This document shows, piece after piece, positions 7,214-13,993 of a stretch of DNA of 33,951 nt. The position numbers and the translations under genes are program-made. Under the pieces are notes generated by a model that made no database searches, was not told where the DNA came from, and saw nothing but the letters and a program-made list of their open reading frames with translations. The DNA is taken from the NCBI GenBank assembly GCA_031404635.1, contig JANNHY010000423.1:1-33951 (forward strand), in the 5' to 3' direction. How positions within the stretch are numbered: position 1 is the first letter of the stretch; every line of letters starts with the position of its first letter. Origin of the DNA: JAENVT01 sp031404635 (GTDB lineage Bacteria; Actinomycetota; Acidimicrobiia; Acidimicrobiales; Ilumatobacteraceae).

Positions 7214-7555
7214 CTACCCGAGGACGGAACGCAAGGCGTCGAGGCGTGACGGAACCAGCCGATACCAGACCCACAATCCACGCTTGTCGCGTTCGACGAG
7301 ACCGGCGTCGACGAGGATTTTCATGTGATGACTGACCGTCGGCTGCGAACGGCCGGAGGGCTCCACCAGATCGCAGGCGCACACCTCGTCCGCGTGGGAG
7401 GCGGCGATATAGCTCAGCAGCCGCAGGCGGATCGGGTCGGACAGAGCGGCGAACGAGCTGGCCAGCAGAACTGCCTGGGGTTCATCGAGGACGTCGGAGC
7501 GCACCGGCGCGCAGCAGGCAATCGGGTCAATGGTGATCGACTTGCGGGTGGCCAT
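7214..7555 (-). CDS. arsR: ArsR/SmtB-family metalloregulator
   Basis: This winged-helix repressor releases DNA when it binds As(III)/Sb(III) or Cd(II)/Pb(II). The core includes FAALSDPIRLRLLSYI (residues 35-50), the recognition helix QPTVSHHMKIL (71-81) and the wing ERDKRGLWVWYRL. Candidate metal ligands are Cys14-Cys15 in the N-terminal tail and Cys59/Cys61 (EVCACDL) at the alpha3 position used by ArsR proteins for thiolate metal binding. The start ATG 7555 was chosen because a TATAGT -10 (minus strand, 7567-7562) puts +1 exactly on its A. A longer in-frame extension would run through the promoter. It is divergent from the CadI/ArsI-like gene with shared operators, so it likely autoregulates and represses that gene. 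Confidence 0.9.
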   Translation of the reverse strand: MATRKSITIDPIACCAPVRSDVLDEPQAVLLASSFAALSDPIRLRLLSYIAASHADEVCACDLVEPSGRSQPTVSHHMKILVDAGLVERDKRGLWVWYRLVPSRLDALRSVLG

Positions 7556-7561
7556 GGCACA

Positions 7562-7642
7562 ACTATATCGACCAACATCGAAGAAGTCCATTGACATCAG
7601 TCGATCTACTGGTATAGTCAATCTCATCGATGAACGTCAATG
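7562..7642. promoter_or_regulatory. divergent arsR/cadI promoters with ArsR operator repeats
   Basis: For cadI, TTGACA (7591-7596) and TATAGT (7613-7618) are 16 bp apart, close to consensus. For arsR, TATAGT lies on the minus strand at 7567-7562. Two related 18-bp elements, CATTGACATCAGTCGATC (7589-7606) and, inverted, CATTGACGTTCATCGATG (7642-7625), flank the cadI -10. A pair of ATCGA direct half-sites lies at 7568-7582. These are the probable ArsR-binding sites. Confidence 0.65.
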
Positions 7643-7675
7643 TGTTGTTGACGTCACGTTCTCAGGAGGAACACT

Positions 7676-8131
7676 ATGTCCCGTGTGCAGCTCGCACTCA
7701 ACGTCCGCGATCTCGACGCCTCGATCGAGTTCTACACCAAACTGTTCGACACCCCGCCCGCGAAGATCCGCGAGAACTATGCCAACTTCGCGATCGCCGA
7801 GCCGCCGCTGAAGCTGGTGCTCATCGCCGGCCAGGGCGAGCCGGGCTCGCTCAATCACGTCGGAGTCGAGGTGGAGTCGAGCGACGAGGTCGCCGCGGCT
7901 GCAGCGCGCATGCAGGCCGAGGGCGCCGCATGCGAAGTTCAGGAGTCGACCACGTGTTGTTTCGCCCTGCAGGACAAGGTGTGGGTGTCGGGGCCGGAGA
8001 TCCCGTGGGAGATCTACACCGTGCTGGCCGACGCGCCGGTTATGCAGCCCACCGCAGGTGAGTGCTGTGCAGCCGCAGAGTCAACCGACACGGCGTCGAT
8101 ACCTACCCCGCTGGCGCCAACCTGCTGCTGA
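7676..8131 (+). CDS. cadI: ArsI/CadI-family heavy-metal resistance metalloenzyme
   Basis: This vicinal-oxygen-chelate (glyoxalase fold) protein belongs to the family of the cadmium-induced CadI and the organoarsenical C-As lyase ArsI, which cleaves methylarsenite. The first strand (VQLALNVRDLDASIEFYTKLF), His61 in LNHVGVEV and Glu112 in WEIYTV occupy the metal-site positions. The Cys94-Cys95 pair in STTCCFALQDKVWV is the trivalent-arsenic-binding dyad of ArsI. The 151-aa length includes a C-terminal tail with two further Cys-Cys pairs (130-131 and 150-151). A strong AGGAGG site precedes the ATG. Control by the divergent ArsR is supported by operators over its promoter. No arsenite permease or arsenate reductase is adjacent. 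CadI-like versus true lyase cannot be settled by eye. Confidence 0.88.
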   Translation: MSRVQLALNVRDLDASIEFYTKLFDTPPAKIRENYANFAIAEPPLKLVLIAGQGEPGSLNHVGVEVESSDEVAAAAARMQAEGAACEVQESTTCCFALQDKVWVSGPEIPWEIYTVLADAPVMQPTAGECCAAAESTDTASIPTPLAPTCC

Positions 8132-8156
8132 GCGTGGTACAACCGGAGAGCGTCTC

Positions 8157-8182
8157 GTCGCGTCCGCTGAAGCGCACGCGAC
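8157..8182. terminator. hairpin between convergent cadI and csoR
   Basis: GTCGCGT (8157-8163) pairs with ACGCGAC (8176-8182). Inside, CGC/GCG closes a TGAA tetraloop after one C-C mismatch. It lies in the short gap between two converging genes and lacks a T-run, as many actinobacterial terminators do. Confidence 0.5.
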
Positions 8183-8183
8183 A

Positions 8184-8489
8184 TCATGATTTGATCAGGC
8201 GCTCGATTGCCTTTGTCGCCTCGGTGACCATGCGGTCAGCGTCACCGGGGTCATGAGCTGCGGCGTTACTCACGCAATGCCGCACGTGCTGATCGAGAAG
8301 GCCGACGGCGACGCTCTGCAAGGCCTTCGTCACGGCGCTTATCTGCGTAAGGATGTCGATGCAGTACACGTCTTGGTCGATCATGCGTTGTAGCCCGCGG
8401 ACTTGGCCTTCGATCCGCTTGAGGCGCTTGAGGTAGGCGACTTTGTCCATCGAGTAGCCGCGAACTACATCCAGTGTGTCAGTTCCCAT
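8184..8489 (-). CDS. csoR: CsoR-type copper-sensing repressor
   Basis: This all-helical repressor of the CsoR/RcnR (DUF156) family releases its operator on binding Cu(I). From the ATG at 8489 the copper ligands Cys43 (DVYC), His68 and Cys72 (QHVRHC) give the full Cys-His-Cys set. Tyr42 and the C-terminal Glu (TEATKAIERL) of the allosteric network are also present. This argues for Cu(I) rather than the persulfide (CstR) or Ni/Co (RcnR) subtypes. The helix-1 signature YLKRLKRIEGQVRGLQRMI is intact. The ATG at 8495 is also in frame, but TATAGT at 8503-8498 (minus strand) would start the RNA at about 8489-8491, favouring 8489 as a leaderless start. It is divergent from copZ, and one CsoR-like box overlaps each promoter. 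Confidence 0.93.
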   Translation of the reverse strand: MGTDTLDVVRGYSMDKVAYLKRLKRIEGQVRGLQRMIDQDVYCIDILTQISAVTKALQSVAVGLLDQHVRHCVSNAAAHDPGDADRMVTEATKAIERLIKS

Positions 8490-8497
8490 AGACATCC

Positions 8498-8583
8498 ACT
8501 ATACCGGTGGGGGGTACTTTGGAACTCGGAAGAAGTGCCTTGCGATCCCGAAGGTTGTGATACCCCCCAAGGGTATCTATACT
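8498..8583. promoter_or_regulatory. divergent csoR/copZ promoters with two CsoR-like boxes
   Basis: Box 1, ATACCCCCCAAGGGTAT, lies at 8560-8576 just upstream of TATACT (8578-8583), the -10 for copZ; +1 falls at about its ATG (8591). Box 2 at 8501-8517 reads GTACCCCCCACCGGTAT on the minus strand, identical to box 1 at 14 of 17 positions, and overlaps the csoR -10 TATAGT (8498-8503). Known CsoR operators are similar G/C-tract pseudopalindromes flanked by TA. Confidence 0.8.
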
Positions 8584-8590
8584 GCACGTC

Positions 8591-8800
8591 ATGAGCACCA
8601 CGACGACCTTCACTGTCAAGGGCATGACCTGTGGCCATTGCGTCGCCGCGGTCACTGCTGAAGTCTCCAAGCTCGACCACGTCAACGGCGTCGAGGTCGA
8701 CCTGAACAGCGGCGCCGTCACCGTCGATTCCGACGGCCCGGTCGACCCGGTCGCCTTTGCGGCGGCCGTCGACGAAGCGGGATACGCAGTGGCCGAGTGA
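8591..8800 (+). CDS. copZ: copper chaperone, CopZ/HMA domain
   Basis: This 69-aa protein consists of one heavy-metal-associated domain (ferredoxin-like fold) that carries Cu(I) to the P-type ATPase and possibly to CsoR. The GMTCGHC motif (residues 11-17) holds the two copper-binding cysteines. The VEVDLNSGAVTV strand and the final EAGYAV match the family end to end. It is the first gene of a plus-strand operon. Its -10 lies 7 bp before the ATG and no Shine-Dalgarno is seen, so the mRNA is probably leaderless. It is repressed by CsoR through the adjacent box. The stop codon overlaps the next GTG start by 4 bp. Confidence 0.95.
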   Translation: MSTTTTFTVKGMTCGHCVAAVTAEVSKLDHVNGVEVDLNSGAVTVDSDGPVDPVAFAAAVDEAGYAVAE

Positions 8801-9672
8801 ACACCGGTGCCAAACTCGCTACGTTTGCCCTTGTCGTCGCGGCGAGCTTCGGTGGTGCGGCTGCGGTCGGAGCGGCAATCGGCCCGGTCGACGTCGGCGA
8901 CGACGACCGCAGCTCCCACAATGCGTCTTCCGGCGACGACGCCGATCGTCCGCGTGGGCTCGCCGTCGCCGAGGGCGGTTACCGTCTCTCCCTCGAATCC
9001 GACACTGTCGGCGCCGGTTCACCAGCGCAGTTCTCGTTCCGGATCGTCGACGACAGGGGTGCGTCCGTCACCGAGTTCCAGCAGCTCAACGATCGACCGC
9101 TGCATCTGATCGTGCTGTCGCGTAACCTCGTCGATTACTTGCACCTCCACCCGACCATTGACGCCACGGGCCGCTGGACCGTTGATTTCCCAGCGCTCGA
9201 GCCAGGTTCCTACCGTGTGTTCGCAGACTTCGAACCAAACGGCGCCGACAACTTGACACTCGGCTCCGACATCACGGTCCCCGGCAACCTGCAGGCAGGC
9301 GAGATCCCACACCCGTCAGCCGCCAGCACTGTCGGCGAATACCACGTGACCCTTTCCGGCACGCCACGTGTGGGCGACACCGAACTGAGTTTCACCGTCG
9401 AACTGAACGGGAACGCGGTACTGCCAGAGCCATACCTCGGTGCCGCCGGTCACCTGGTCGCGATCCGCACCGGTGACCTCGCCTACCTGCACGTCCACCC
9501 GCACCAGGGTGACACCACATCGGGCGTCACATTCACCGGCGAGTTCCCGACCGCTGGCGCCTACCGGCTGTTCTTCGACTTCTCCCACAACGGCGAGGTC
9601 CACACCGCTGCCTTCACGGTCGTGGTGCCCGTCGCGGCATCGACGGACACATCGCACGACGAAGGACAGTGA
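8797..9672 (+). CDS. exported protein with duplicated His-motif beta domains, copper-operon associated
   Basis: The 291-aa protein has an N-terminal hydrophobic segment (residues about 7-28) serving as signal peptide or anchor, followed by an acidic, His-containing linker. Two similar beta-rich units follow. Unit 1 has PLHLIVLSRNLVDYLHLHPT, then GRWTVDFPALEPGSYRVFADFEPNG. Unit 2 has GHLVAIRTGDLAYLHVHPHQ, then GVTFTGEFPTAGAYRLFFDFSHNGE. Each carries an HxHP motif (HLHP 116-119, HVHP 232-235), a plausible metal site. Proteins of this layout are common next to CopA in actinobacteria, but I know of no proven role. Its position between copZ and copA, coupled by GTGA overlap, suggests extracytoplasmic copper binding. 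It ends in a His/Asp-containing tail. Confidence 0.75.
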   Translation: MNTGAKLATFALVVAASFGGAAAVGAAIGPVDVGDDDRSSHNASSGDDADRPRGLAVAEGGYRLSLESDTVGAGSPAQFSFRIVDDRGASVTEFQQLNDRPLHLIVLSRNLVDYLHLHPTIDATGRWTVDFPALEPGSYRVFADFEPNGADNLTLGSDITVPGNLQAGEIPHPSAASTVGEYHVTLSGTPRVGDTELSFTVELNGNAVLPEPYLGAAGHLVAIRTGDLAYLHVHPHQGDTTSGVTFTGEFPTAGAYRLFFDFSHNGEVHTAAFTVVVPVAASTDTSHDEGQ

Positions 9673-9673
9673 C

Positions 9674-11956
9674 ATGTCCACACAGACCACCGAGACCCAC
9701 GGCGACACTGCAATTCAACTAGACATCGGCGGGATGACCTGCGCCTCGTGTGCAGCCCGGATCGAGAAGAAACTCAACCGCATTTCCGGTGTGACGGCAT
9801 CGGTGAACTACTCGACCGAGAAAGCGAAGGTGACCTTCGCCGGCAACGTCACACCGGCCGACCTCATCGCCCAGATCGAAGCAACCGGCTACAGCGCTCA
9901 GCTCCCACAGTCGTCTCAACCGGTGACACGCGGCGGCGAAACTCCGGCGATCCTGCAGGACCCGACGCGGACTCTGCGCCAGCGGCTTTTCGTGTCGGCT
10001 GTGCTGGCTGTGCCGGTCATCGCCATGGCCATGGTCTCGGCGTTGCAGTTCGATGGCTGGCAATGGTTGTCGCTGACCCTCGCCACCCCTGTCGTCACGT
10101 GGGGCGCCTGGCCGTTCCACAAGGTGGCCTGGAGCAACCTGCGCCACGCCGCGGCGACCATGGACACGCTCATATCGGTTGGCACGCTCGCCGCCTTCGG
10201 GTGGAGTCTGTACGCCTTGTTCTTCGGCGTCGCCGGCGAACTGTCGATGCGCCACGGGTTCTCGATCACTCCCGAACGCGGAATGGGCTCGAGCCAGATC
10301 TACCTCGAAGTTGCTGCCGGCCTGACCGTGTTCATCCTTGCCGGCCGCTACTTCGAGGCCCGCGCCAAGCGCATCTCCGGCGCCGCGCTGAAGGCGCTAC
10401 TCGAGCTCGGCGCCAAAGAGGTCGCCGTCCTGCGTAACGGAACCGAGGTGCGCATCCCGGTCGAGGAACTGATCGTCGGGGATCGGTTCGTGGTCCGCCC
10501 CGGCGAGAAGATCGCCACCGACGGCGTCGTCGAAGAAGGTACGTCGGCGGTCGACGCCTCGTTCCTTACCGGAGAACCTGTTCCGGTCGAGGTTGAACCC
10601 GGAGACCCGGTAGCCGGCGCCACCGTCAACGCCGGAGGTCGCCTGGTCGTGCGCGCCACGCGCGTCGGCGCCGACACAGCGTTGGCGCAGATCGGGCGGA
10701 TGGTCGAGGAAGCTCAGACTGGCAAAGCCGAAGTGCAACGACTCGCCGACAGGGTGTCGGCCATCTTCGTGCCCGTCGTCATCTCACTCGCGTTCGCGAC
10801 GCTCGGTTTCTGGCTTACCGCTGCCGCCACCGACAGTGCCACAGCGGCATTCACCGCGGCCGTCGCTGTGTTGATCATCGCCTGCCCGTGCGCGCTTGGT
10901 TTGGCGACACCGACAGCGCTGATGGTGGGTACCGGGCGGGGCGCGCAACTGGGCATTCTCATCAAGGGCCCCGAAGTGCTCGAATCGACCCGCAAGGTCG
11001 ACACCGTCGTGCTCGACAAGACCGGTACCGTCACCACCGGGAAGATGTCGCTCGTCGAAGTCGTCACCAGCGGCGACACCACACCCGAACAGGCCTTGTT
11101 CCTCGCCGGGTCGCTAGAGGGCGCGTCGGAGCACCCGATCGCCAAAGCGATCGCGGCCGGCGCCGTCGACCGCGGGGTCAGCCTGGCGTCGGTCGAGTCG
11201 TTCAACAACACAGCAGGGCTCGGCGTTCAAGGTGTCGTCGACGGCCACGCAGTGGTAGCTGGACGCGAACGTTTCCTCGCCGACTGGTCCCTCCAGCTCG
11301 ACGACACTCTTCGCGCGGCCCGTGACGCCGCCGAGTCGTCGGGCCGCACGCCGATCTATGTCGGCTGGGACGGCCAGGCCCGCGCCTTGCTCGTCGTGTC
11401 TGACACGATCAAACCCACTTCGGTCGAAGCCATCGCCGGACTGCGCCATCTCGGCCTTCGCCCGGTGCTGCTCACCGGTGACAACGAACGCGCCGCCAAA
11501 TCTGTCGGACAACAGGTCGGAATCGACGAAGTCATCGCCGATGTCCTGCCGGCAGAAAAAGTCGACGTCATCCGCCGGTTGCAGGCCCAAGGTCGAGTCG
11601 TGGCGATGGTCGGCGATGGCGTCAACGACGCCGCGGCGCTGGCTCAAGCCGACCTCGGCCTGGCGATGGGCACCGGCACCGACGTCGCCATCGAGGCGAG
11701 CGACCTAACCCTGGTTCGAGGCGACTTGCGTGCCGCCGTCGACGCGATCCGCCTCTCCCGCCGCACACTGAAAACGATCAAGGCCAACCTGTTCTGGGCG
11801 TTCGCGTACAACGTTGCCGCCCTGCCGCTCGCCGCGGCCGGTTTGCTGAACCCGATGCTCGCCGGCTTGGCCATGGCAATCTCCAGCGTATTCGTCGTCT
11901 CGAACAGCCTTCGCCTACGCCGGTTTCAATCGACCAGCAGTACCGGACCGGCCTGA
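9674..11956 (+). CDS. copA: copper-exporting P1B-type ATPase CopA
   Basis: This is an inner-membrane Cu(I) efflux pump driven by ATP. The 760-aa protein has one N-terminal HMA domain (GMTCASC, residues 20-26) and the TM helices from about residue 100. The actuator TGE is at 299-301 and the Cu(I)-selective CPC at 404-406 in TM6. The phosphorylation motif DKTGT starts at 448, SEHP lies in the nucleotide-binding domain, and GDGVND starts at 647. The final TM pair carries NVAALPLAAAG and the MAISSVFVVSNSLRLRR end typical of P1B-1 pumps. The ATG at 9674 lies two bases after the preceding stop, with AAGGACAG as a weak ribosome-binding site. It is the last gene of the CsoR-controlled operon and faces the convergent DUF302 gene 23 bp away. 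Confidence 0.97.
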   Translation: MSTQTTETHGDTAIQLDIGGMTCASCAARIEKKLNRISGVTASVNYSTEKAKVTFAGNVTPADLIAQIEATGYSAQLPQSSQPVTRGGETPAILQDPTRTLRQRLFVSAVLAVPVIAMAMVSALQFDGWQWLSLTLATPVVTWGAWPFHKVAWSNLRHAAATMDTLISVGTLAAFGWSLYALFFGVAGELSMRHGFSITPERGMGSSQIYLEVAAGLTVFILAGRYFEARAKRISGAALKALLELGAKEVAVLRNGTEVRIPVEELIVGDRFVVRPGEKIATDGVVEEGTSAVDASFLTGEPVPVEVEPGDPVAGATVNAGGRLVVRATRVGADTALAQIGRMVEEAQTGKAEVQRLADRVSAIFVPVVISLAFATLGFWLTAAATDSATAAFTAAVAVLIIACPCALGLATPTALMVGTGRGAQLGILIKGPEVLESTRKVDTVVLDKTGTVTTGKMSLVEVVTSGDTTPEQALFLAGSLEGASEHPIAKAIAAGAVDRGVSLASVESFNNTAGLGVQGVVDGHAVVAGRERFLADWSLQLDDTLRAARDAAESSGRTPIYVGWDGQARALLVVSDTIKPTSVEAIAGLRHLGLRPVLLTGDNERAAKSVGQQVGIDEVIADVLPAEKVDVIRRLQAQGRVVAMVGDGVNDAAALAQADLGLAMGTGTDVAIEASDLTLVRGDLRAAVDAIRLSRRTLKTIKANLFWAFAYNVAALPLAAAGLLNPMLAGLAMAISSVFVVSNSLRLRRFQSTSSTGPA

Positions 11957-11979
11957 GTTCATAGCCGGCCCGCCTCATC

Positions 11980-12375
11980 TCATGAGTGCTGGATGGCTGA
12001 GGCAGTGACGGCATCGACTGCCGCGCGGAGCCGTCCGGACACCTCCTCGCCGAGTTCGGCGAAGGCCGGGTCGGCCATCAGCTCGAGCGGGTCGACTGCC
12101 GAAATCTTGGTGCCCGTGTCGACTGCCTCGACGACGACGTTGCATGGCAGCAGCAGGCTGACCGTCGGGTCGAGTTGCAGAGCGCGCTGCGCGAACGCGG
12201 GGTTGCAAGCCCCGAGAATCTTCAAAAACGGACGGTCGACGCCGAGCTTGGCTTGGAATACCGCGGCGACGTCGATCTCGGTGAGAACCCCGAAACCCTG
12301 TGCAGCCAGCGCCGCACGAATAGCAGCTTCGGCGTCTTGGGGTGACAGGTCGACGATGGTGCCGATGGAAATCAT
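11980..12375 (-). CDS. DUF302 domain protein
   Basis: The 131-aa cytoplasmic protein matches DUF302, a small alpha/beta domain of unknown biochemical function often found beside metal- or sulfur-stress genes. Family marks are DAEAAIRAALAAQGFGVLTEIDV near the start, FLKILGACNPAFAQRALQLDP in the middle and LLLPCNVVVEAVDTGTKISAVDP, with two conserved-looking cysteines. AAGGAGAG lies eight bases before ATG 12375. It is the last gene of a minus-strand operon behind the TauE-like permease and the broken YbhN-like gene. A CsoR-like box sits at the head of that operon, so copper or thiol stress control is likely. Confidence 0.88.
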   Translation of the reverse strand: MISIGTIVDLSPQDAEAAIRAALAAQGFGVLTEIDVAAVFQAKLGVDRPFLKILGACNPAFAQRALQLDPTVSLLLPCNVVVEAVDTGTKISAVDPLELMADPAFAELGEEVSGRLRAAVDAVTASAIQHS

Positions 12376-12418
12376 GATGGGAACTCTCCTTGTGTGTGAT
12401 GGTGGAAGTCAGGGTCTG

Positions 12419-12812
12419 TCATGGGGTGATGCTCGGGGTTGTGGCCGCACCGGTCGTTGTCCGGCGCGATCGCAGGGCGACAATCGCTAGCCCACCGGCA
12501 ATGGCGGGGAGCAGCGTGCCCGCGGCTCGATACACGAGGGTGGCGGCGAGCGCATCGTCGAGGGGTGCACCGAAGCGGTGCAGGATGCTGCAGAGCGTAA
12601 AGTGCCACACGGGTTGCAGCGGCGGCGACCGCAACCGCGACGAAGCCGCTTCTCATCCGCCCGACCGCATCGATGGTGTCGCCGACGCCACCAGCAGTCG
12701 ACACGACCAGCCATACGGCTGCAACGCCAACCACCAACCCGATGACCAGCTTGACCATCGGGTGCAGCCGTGGCCACACGGCACCGCGGATTGCGTCTGG
12801 TGTGTCGCTCAT
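12419..12812 (-). pseudogene. internally deleted, frameshifted YbhN/UPF0104-like membrane protein gene
   Basis: From ATG 12812 the reading gives about 75 residues with two hydrophobic helices (MVKLVIGLVVGVAAVWLVV, then FVAVAVAAAATRVALYALQ), like the N-terminus of the UPF0104/lysylphosphatidylglycerol-synthase transmembrane family. Near 12604-12588 the sensible reading moves to another frame. That frame encodes only the family's C-terminal end (LHRFGAPLDDALAATLVYR, then LLPAIAGGLAIVALR) and stops at 12419. The family is normally over 300 aa; here about 120 remain, so most of the middle is missing. The start overlaps the TauE-like stop by 4 bp (ATGA), showing it was once a coupled operon member. 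A genuine short two-part protein cannot be excluded. Confidence 0.55.
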
Positions 12813-13618
12813 CGCAGGGCGAGGCCGGAGCGTGTCGCCGTGTAGATCGCCACGCCGACGAGGAGCCCGACGAACCATCGCTGCAACGAGGAGGAGTCGC
12901 GGGTGCCGGCGATCCGGCTACCAACGATGACGCCGAGCAGACTGGCAACTGTGAAGGCGACGACCGTGCCCCATTCGATCGATCCGGACTGGAGCCGGGT
13001 AGTGAGGGCGACGACTGAGTTGATCGTGATGACGAGCAGCGAGGTGCCGATCGCTTCTGGCATGGTGAAACCGAGGGCGAGTACCAGCGCAGGAACGATC
13101 ACGAAGCCCCCACCGACTCCGAAGAACCCGGTGAGAAGCCCGACGACGGTGCCGGCGATTACGACCTTCAGGATCGTGCTCGGGTCGGTTCGCACCGAGG
13201 GAACCGTTGGCGTGGCCACTGCAGCACCCACGGAACGGGCCACGGCCGGCGTGGAGGAGTTCTTGGCCCCTCTCCACATTCCGTAGGCGGCGACGAGCAT
13301 CAGGCCGGAGAACGCGAGAAGGAGCACGTCGGGATCTACAGCCTTGTTCCAGTGTGAGCCGAGCAATGAACCGCCGATACCGGCGAGTCCGAAGATGGTG
13401 CCGGCTGCGAGGCGCACTCGACCGGAGCGCCAGTGCGGCACGATGCCCATCAAGGCGGCGAGCGCGACAAGGACGAGTGAGGTGGTGGTCGCCTGTTTGG
13501 GTGACTGGCCGGCGGCGTAGACGAGGGCGGGCACGGCGAGTATCGATCCGCCGCCGCCGAGCGCGCCGAGCGACAGACCGATGAGGAAGCCGAGCGGGGA
13601 GGCGAGTAAGGCGCGCAT
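12809..13618 (-). CDS. TauE/SafE-family sulfite/organosulfur-type permease
   Basis: This inner-membrane protein of 269 aa has about eight predicted helices in two halves. Each half begins with the glycine-rich motif of the family: SLGALGGGGSILAVPAL near residue 15 and GFFGVGGGFVIVPALVL near residue 165. TauE/SafE members export or import sulfite, sulfoacetate, sulfonates and related anions. ATG 13618 is preceded in frame by an immediate stop, so no longer start exists. No clear Shine-Dalgarno is present. The probable promoter (-10 TATAGT at 13712-13707, minus strand) is embedded in a CsoR-like box and leaves an 80-nt leader with a GC-rich hairpin (13639-13644 with 13655-13660). The adjacent DUF302 gene and the DsrE-like remnant fit a sulfur or copper-stress role. 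The substrate is unknown. Confidence 0.87.
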   Translation of the reverse strand: MRALLASPLGFLIGLSLGALGGGGSILAVPALVYAAGQSPKQATTTSLVLVALAALMGIVPHWRSGRVRLAAGTIFGLAGIGGSLLGSHWNKAVDPDVLLLAFSGLMLVAAYGMWRGAKNSSTPAVARSVGAAVATPTVPSVRTDPSTILKVVIAGTVVGLLTGFFGVGGGFVIVPALVLALGFTMPEAIGTSLLVITINSVVALTTRLQSGSIEWGTVVAFTVASLLGVIVGSRIAGTRDSSSLQRWFVGLLVGVAIYTATRSGLALR

Positions 13619-13706
13619 CTAAGTCATTCAGATCACGACGCCGGGGCGCCCGGGCCGGCGGCGAAAAATGGGATCGTGCTCCTATCGACGGTTCAACTCG
13701 ATTCAA

Positions 13707-13725
13707 CTATACCCCAGGGGGTATC
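13707..13725 (-). promoter_or_regulatory. third CsoR-like box over the TauE operon promoter
   Basis: ATACCCCAGGGGGTAT (13710-13725) has perfect 7-bp arms (ATACCCC/GGGGTAT) and resembles the boxes at csoR/copZ. The minus-strand -10 TATAGT (13712-13707) overlaps it, the same arrangement as at csoR. This predicts control by CsoR, or by a CstR-type paralogue encoded elsewhere. Confidence 0.7.
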
Positions 13726-13855
13726 TATCCCAACGTCGCATATCGATGCAGTTCGGTGTACCCGAGCTTTGGTTCGTGTCGCTGACCCAACCCGGCCCTA
13801 ACTGTGGGGACCATCGGCCCTTCTTTTCGCCGTCGTGCCCGTGGACACTGAACTG

Positions 13856-13990
13856 ATGACGAAACGCATGGTCATTCTCTGTGGCGGCACCGGTGGCATC
13901 AAACCCGAGACCATCAAGAAAATCTCGATCATCATCACGATCGGCGAGTTCTACGAGATCGCCGCCGGCGGCCACATCATCTTCACCTGA
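13856..13990 (+). pseudogene. 44-codon remnant resembling the C-terminus of a DsrE-family protein
   Basis: ATG 13856 opens 44 codons reading MTKRMVILCGGTGGIKPE, then an Ile-rich stretch and IGEFYEIAAGGHIIFT before TGA. The order C-G-G-T-x-GIKP, then x-FYE-AA-x-x-I recalls the C-terminal half of DsrE/DsrF-like sulfur-relay proteins (CxxxRGIKPEDL, then EFYELAAEADVV). A full protein is 110-130 aa, so only the end would remain. It has no clear ribosome-binding site and ends three bases before the deacetylase start. It could be a real small ORF, but the fit to a decayed DsrE gene is the better reading. Confidence is low. Confidence 0.35.
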
Positions 13991-13993
13991 CGA

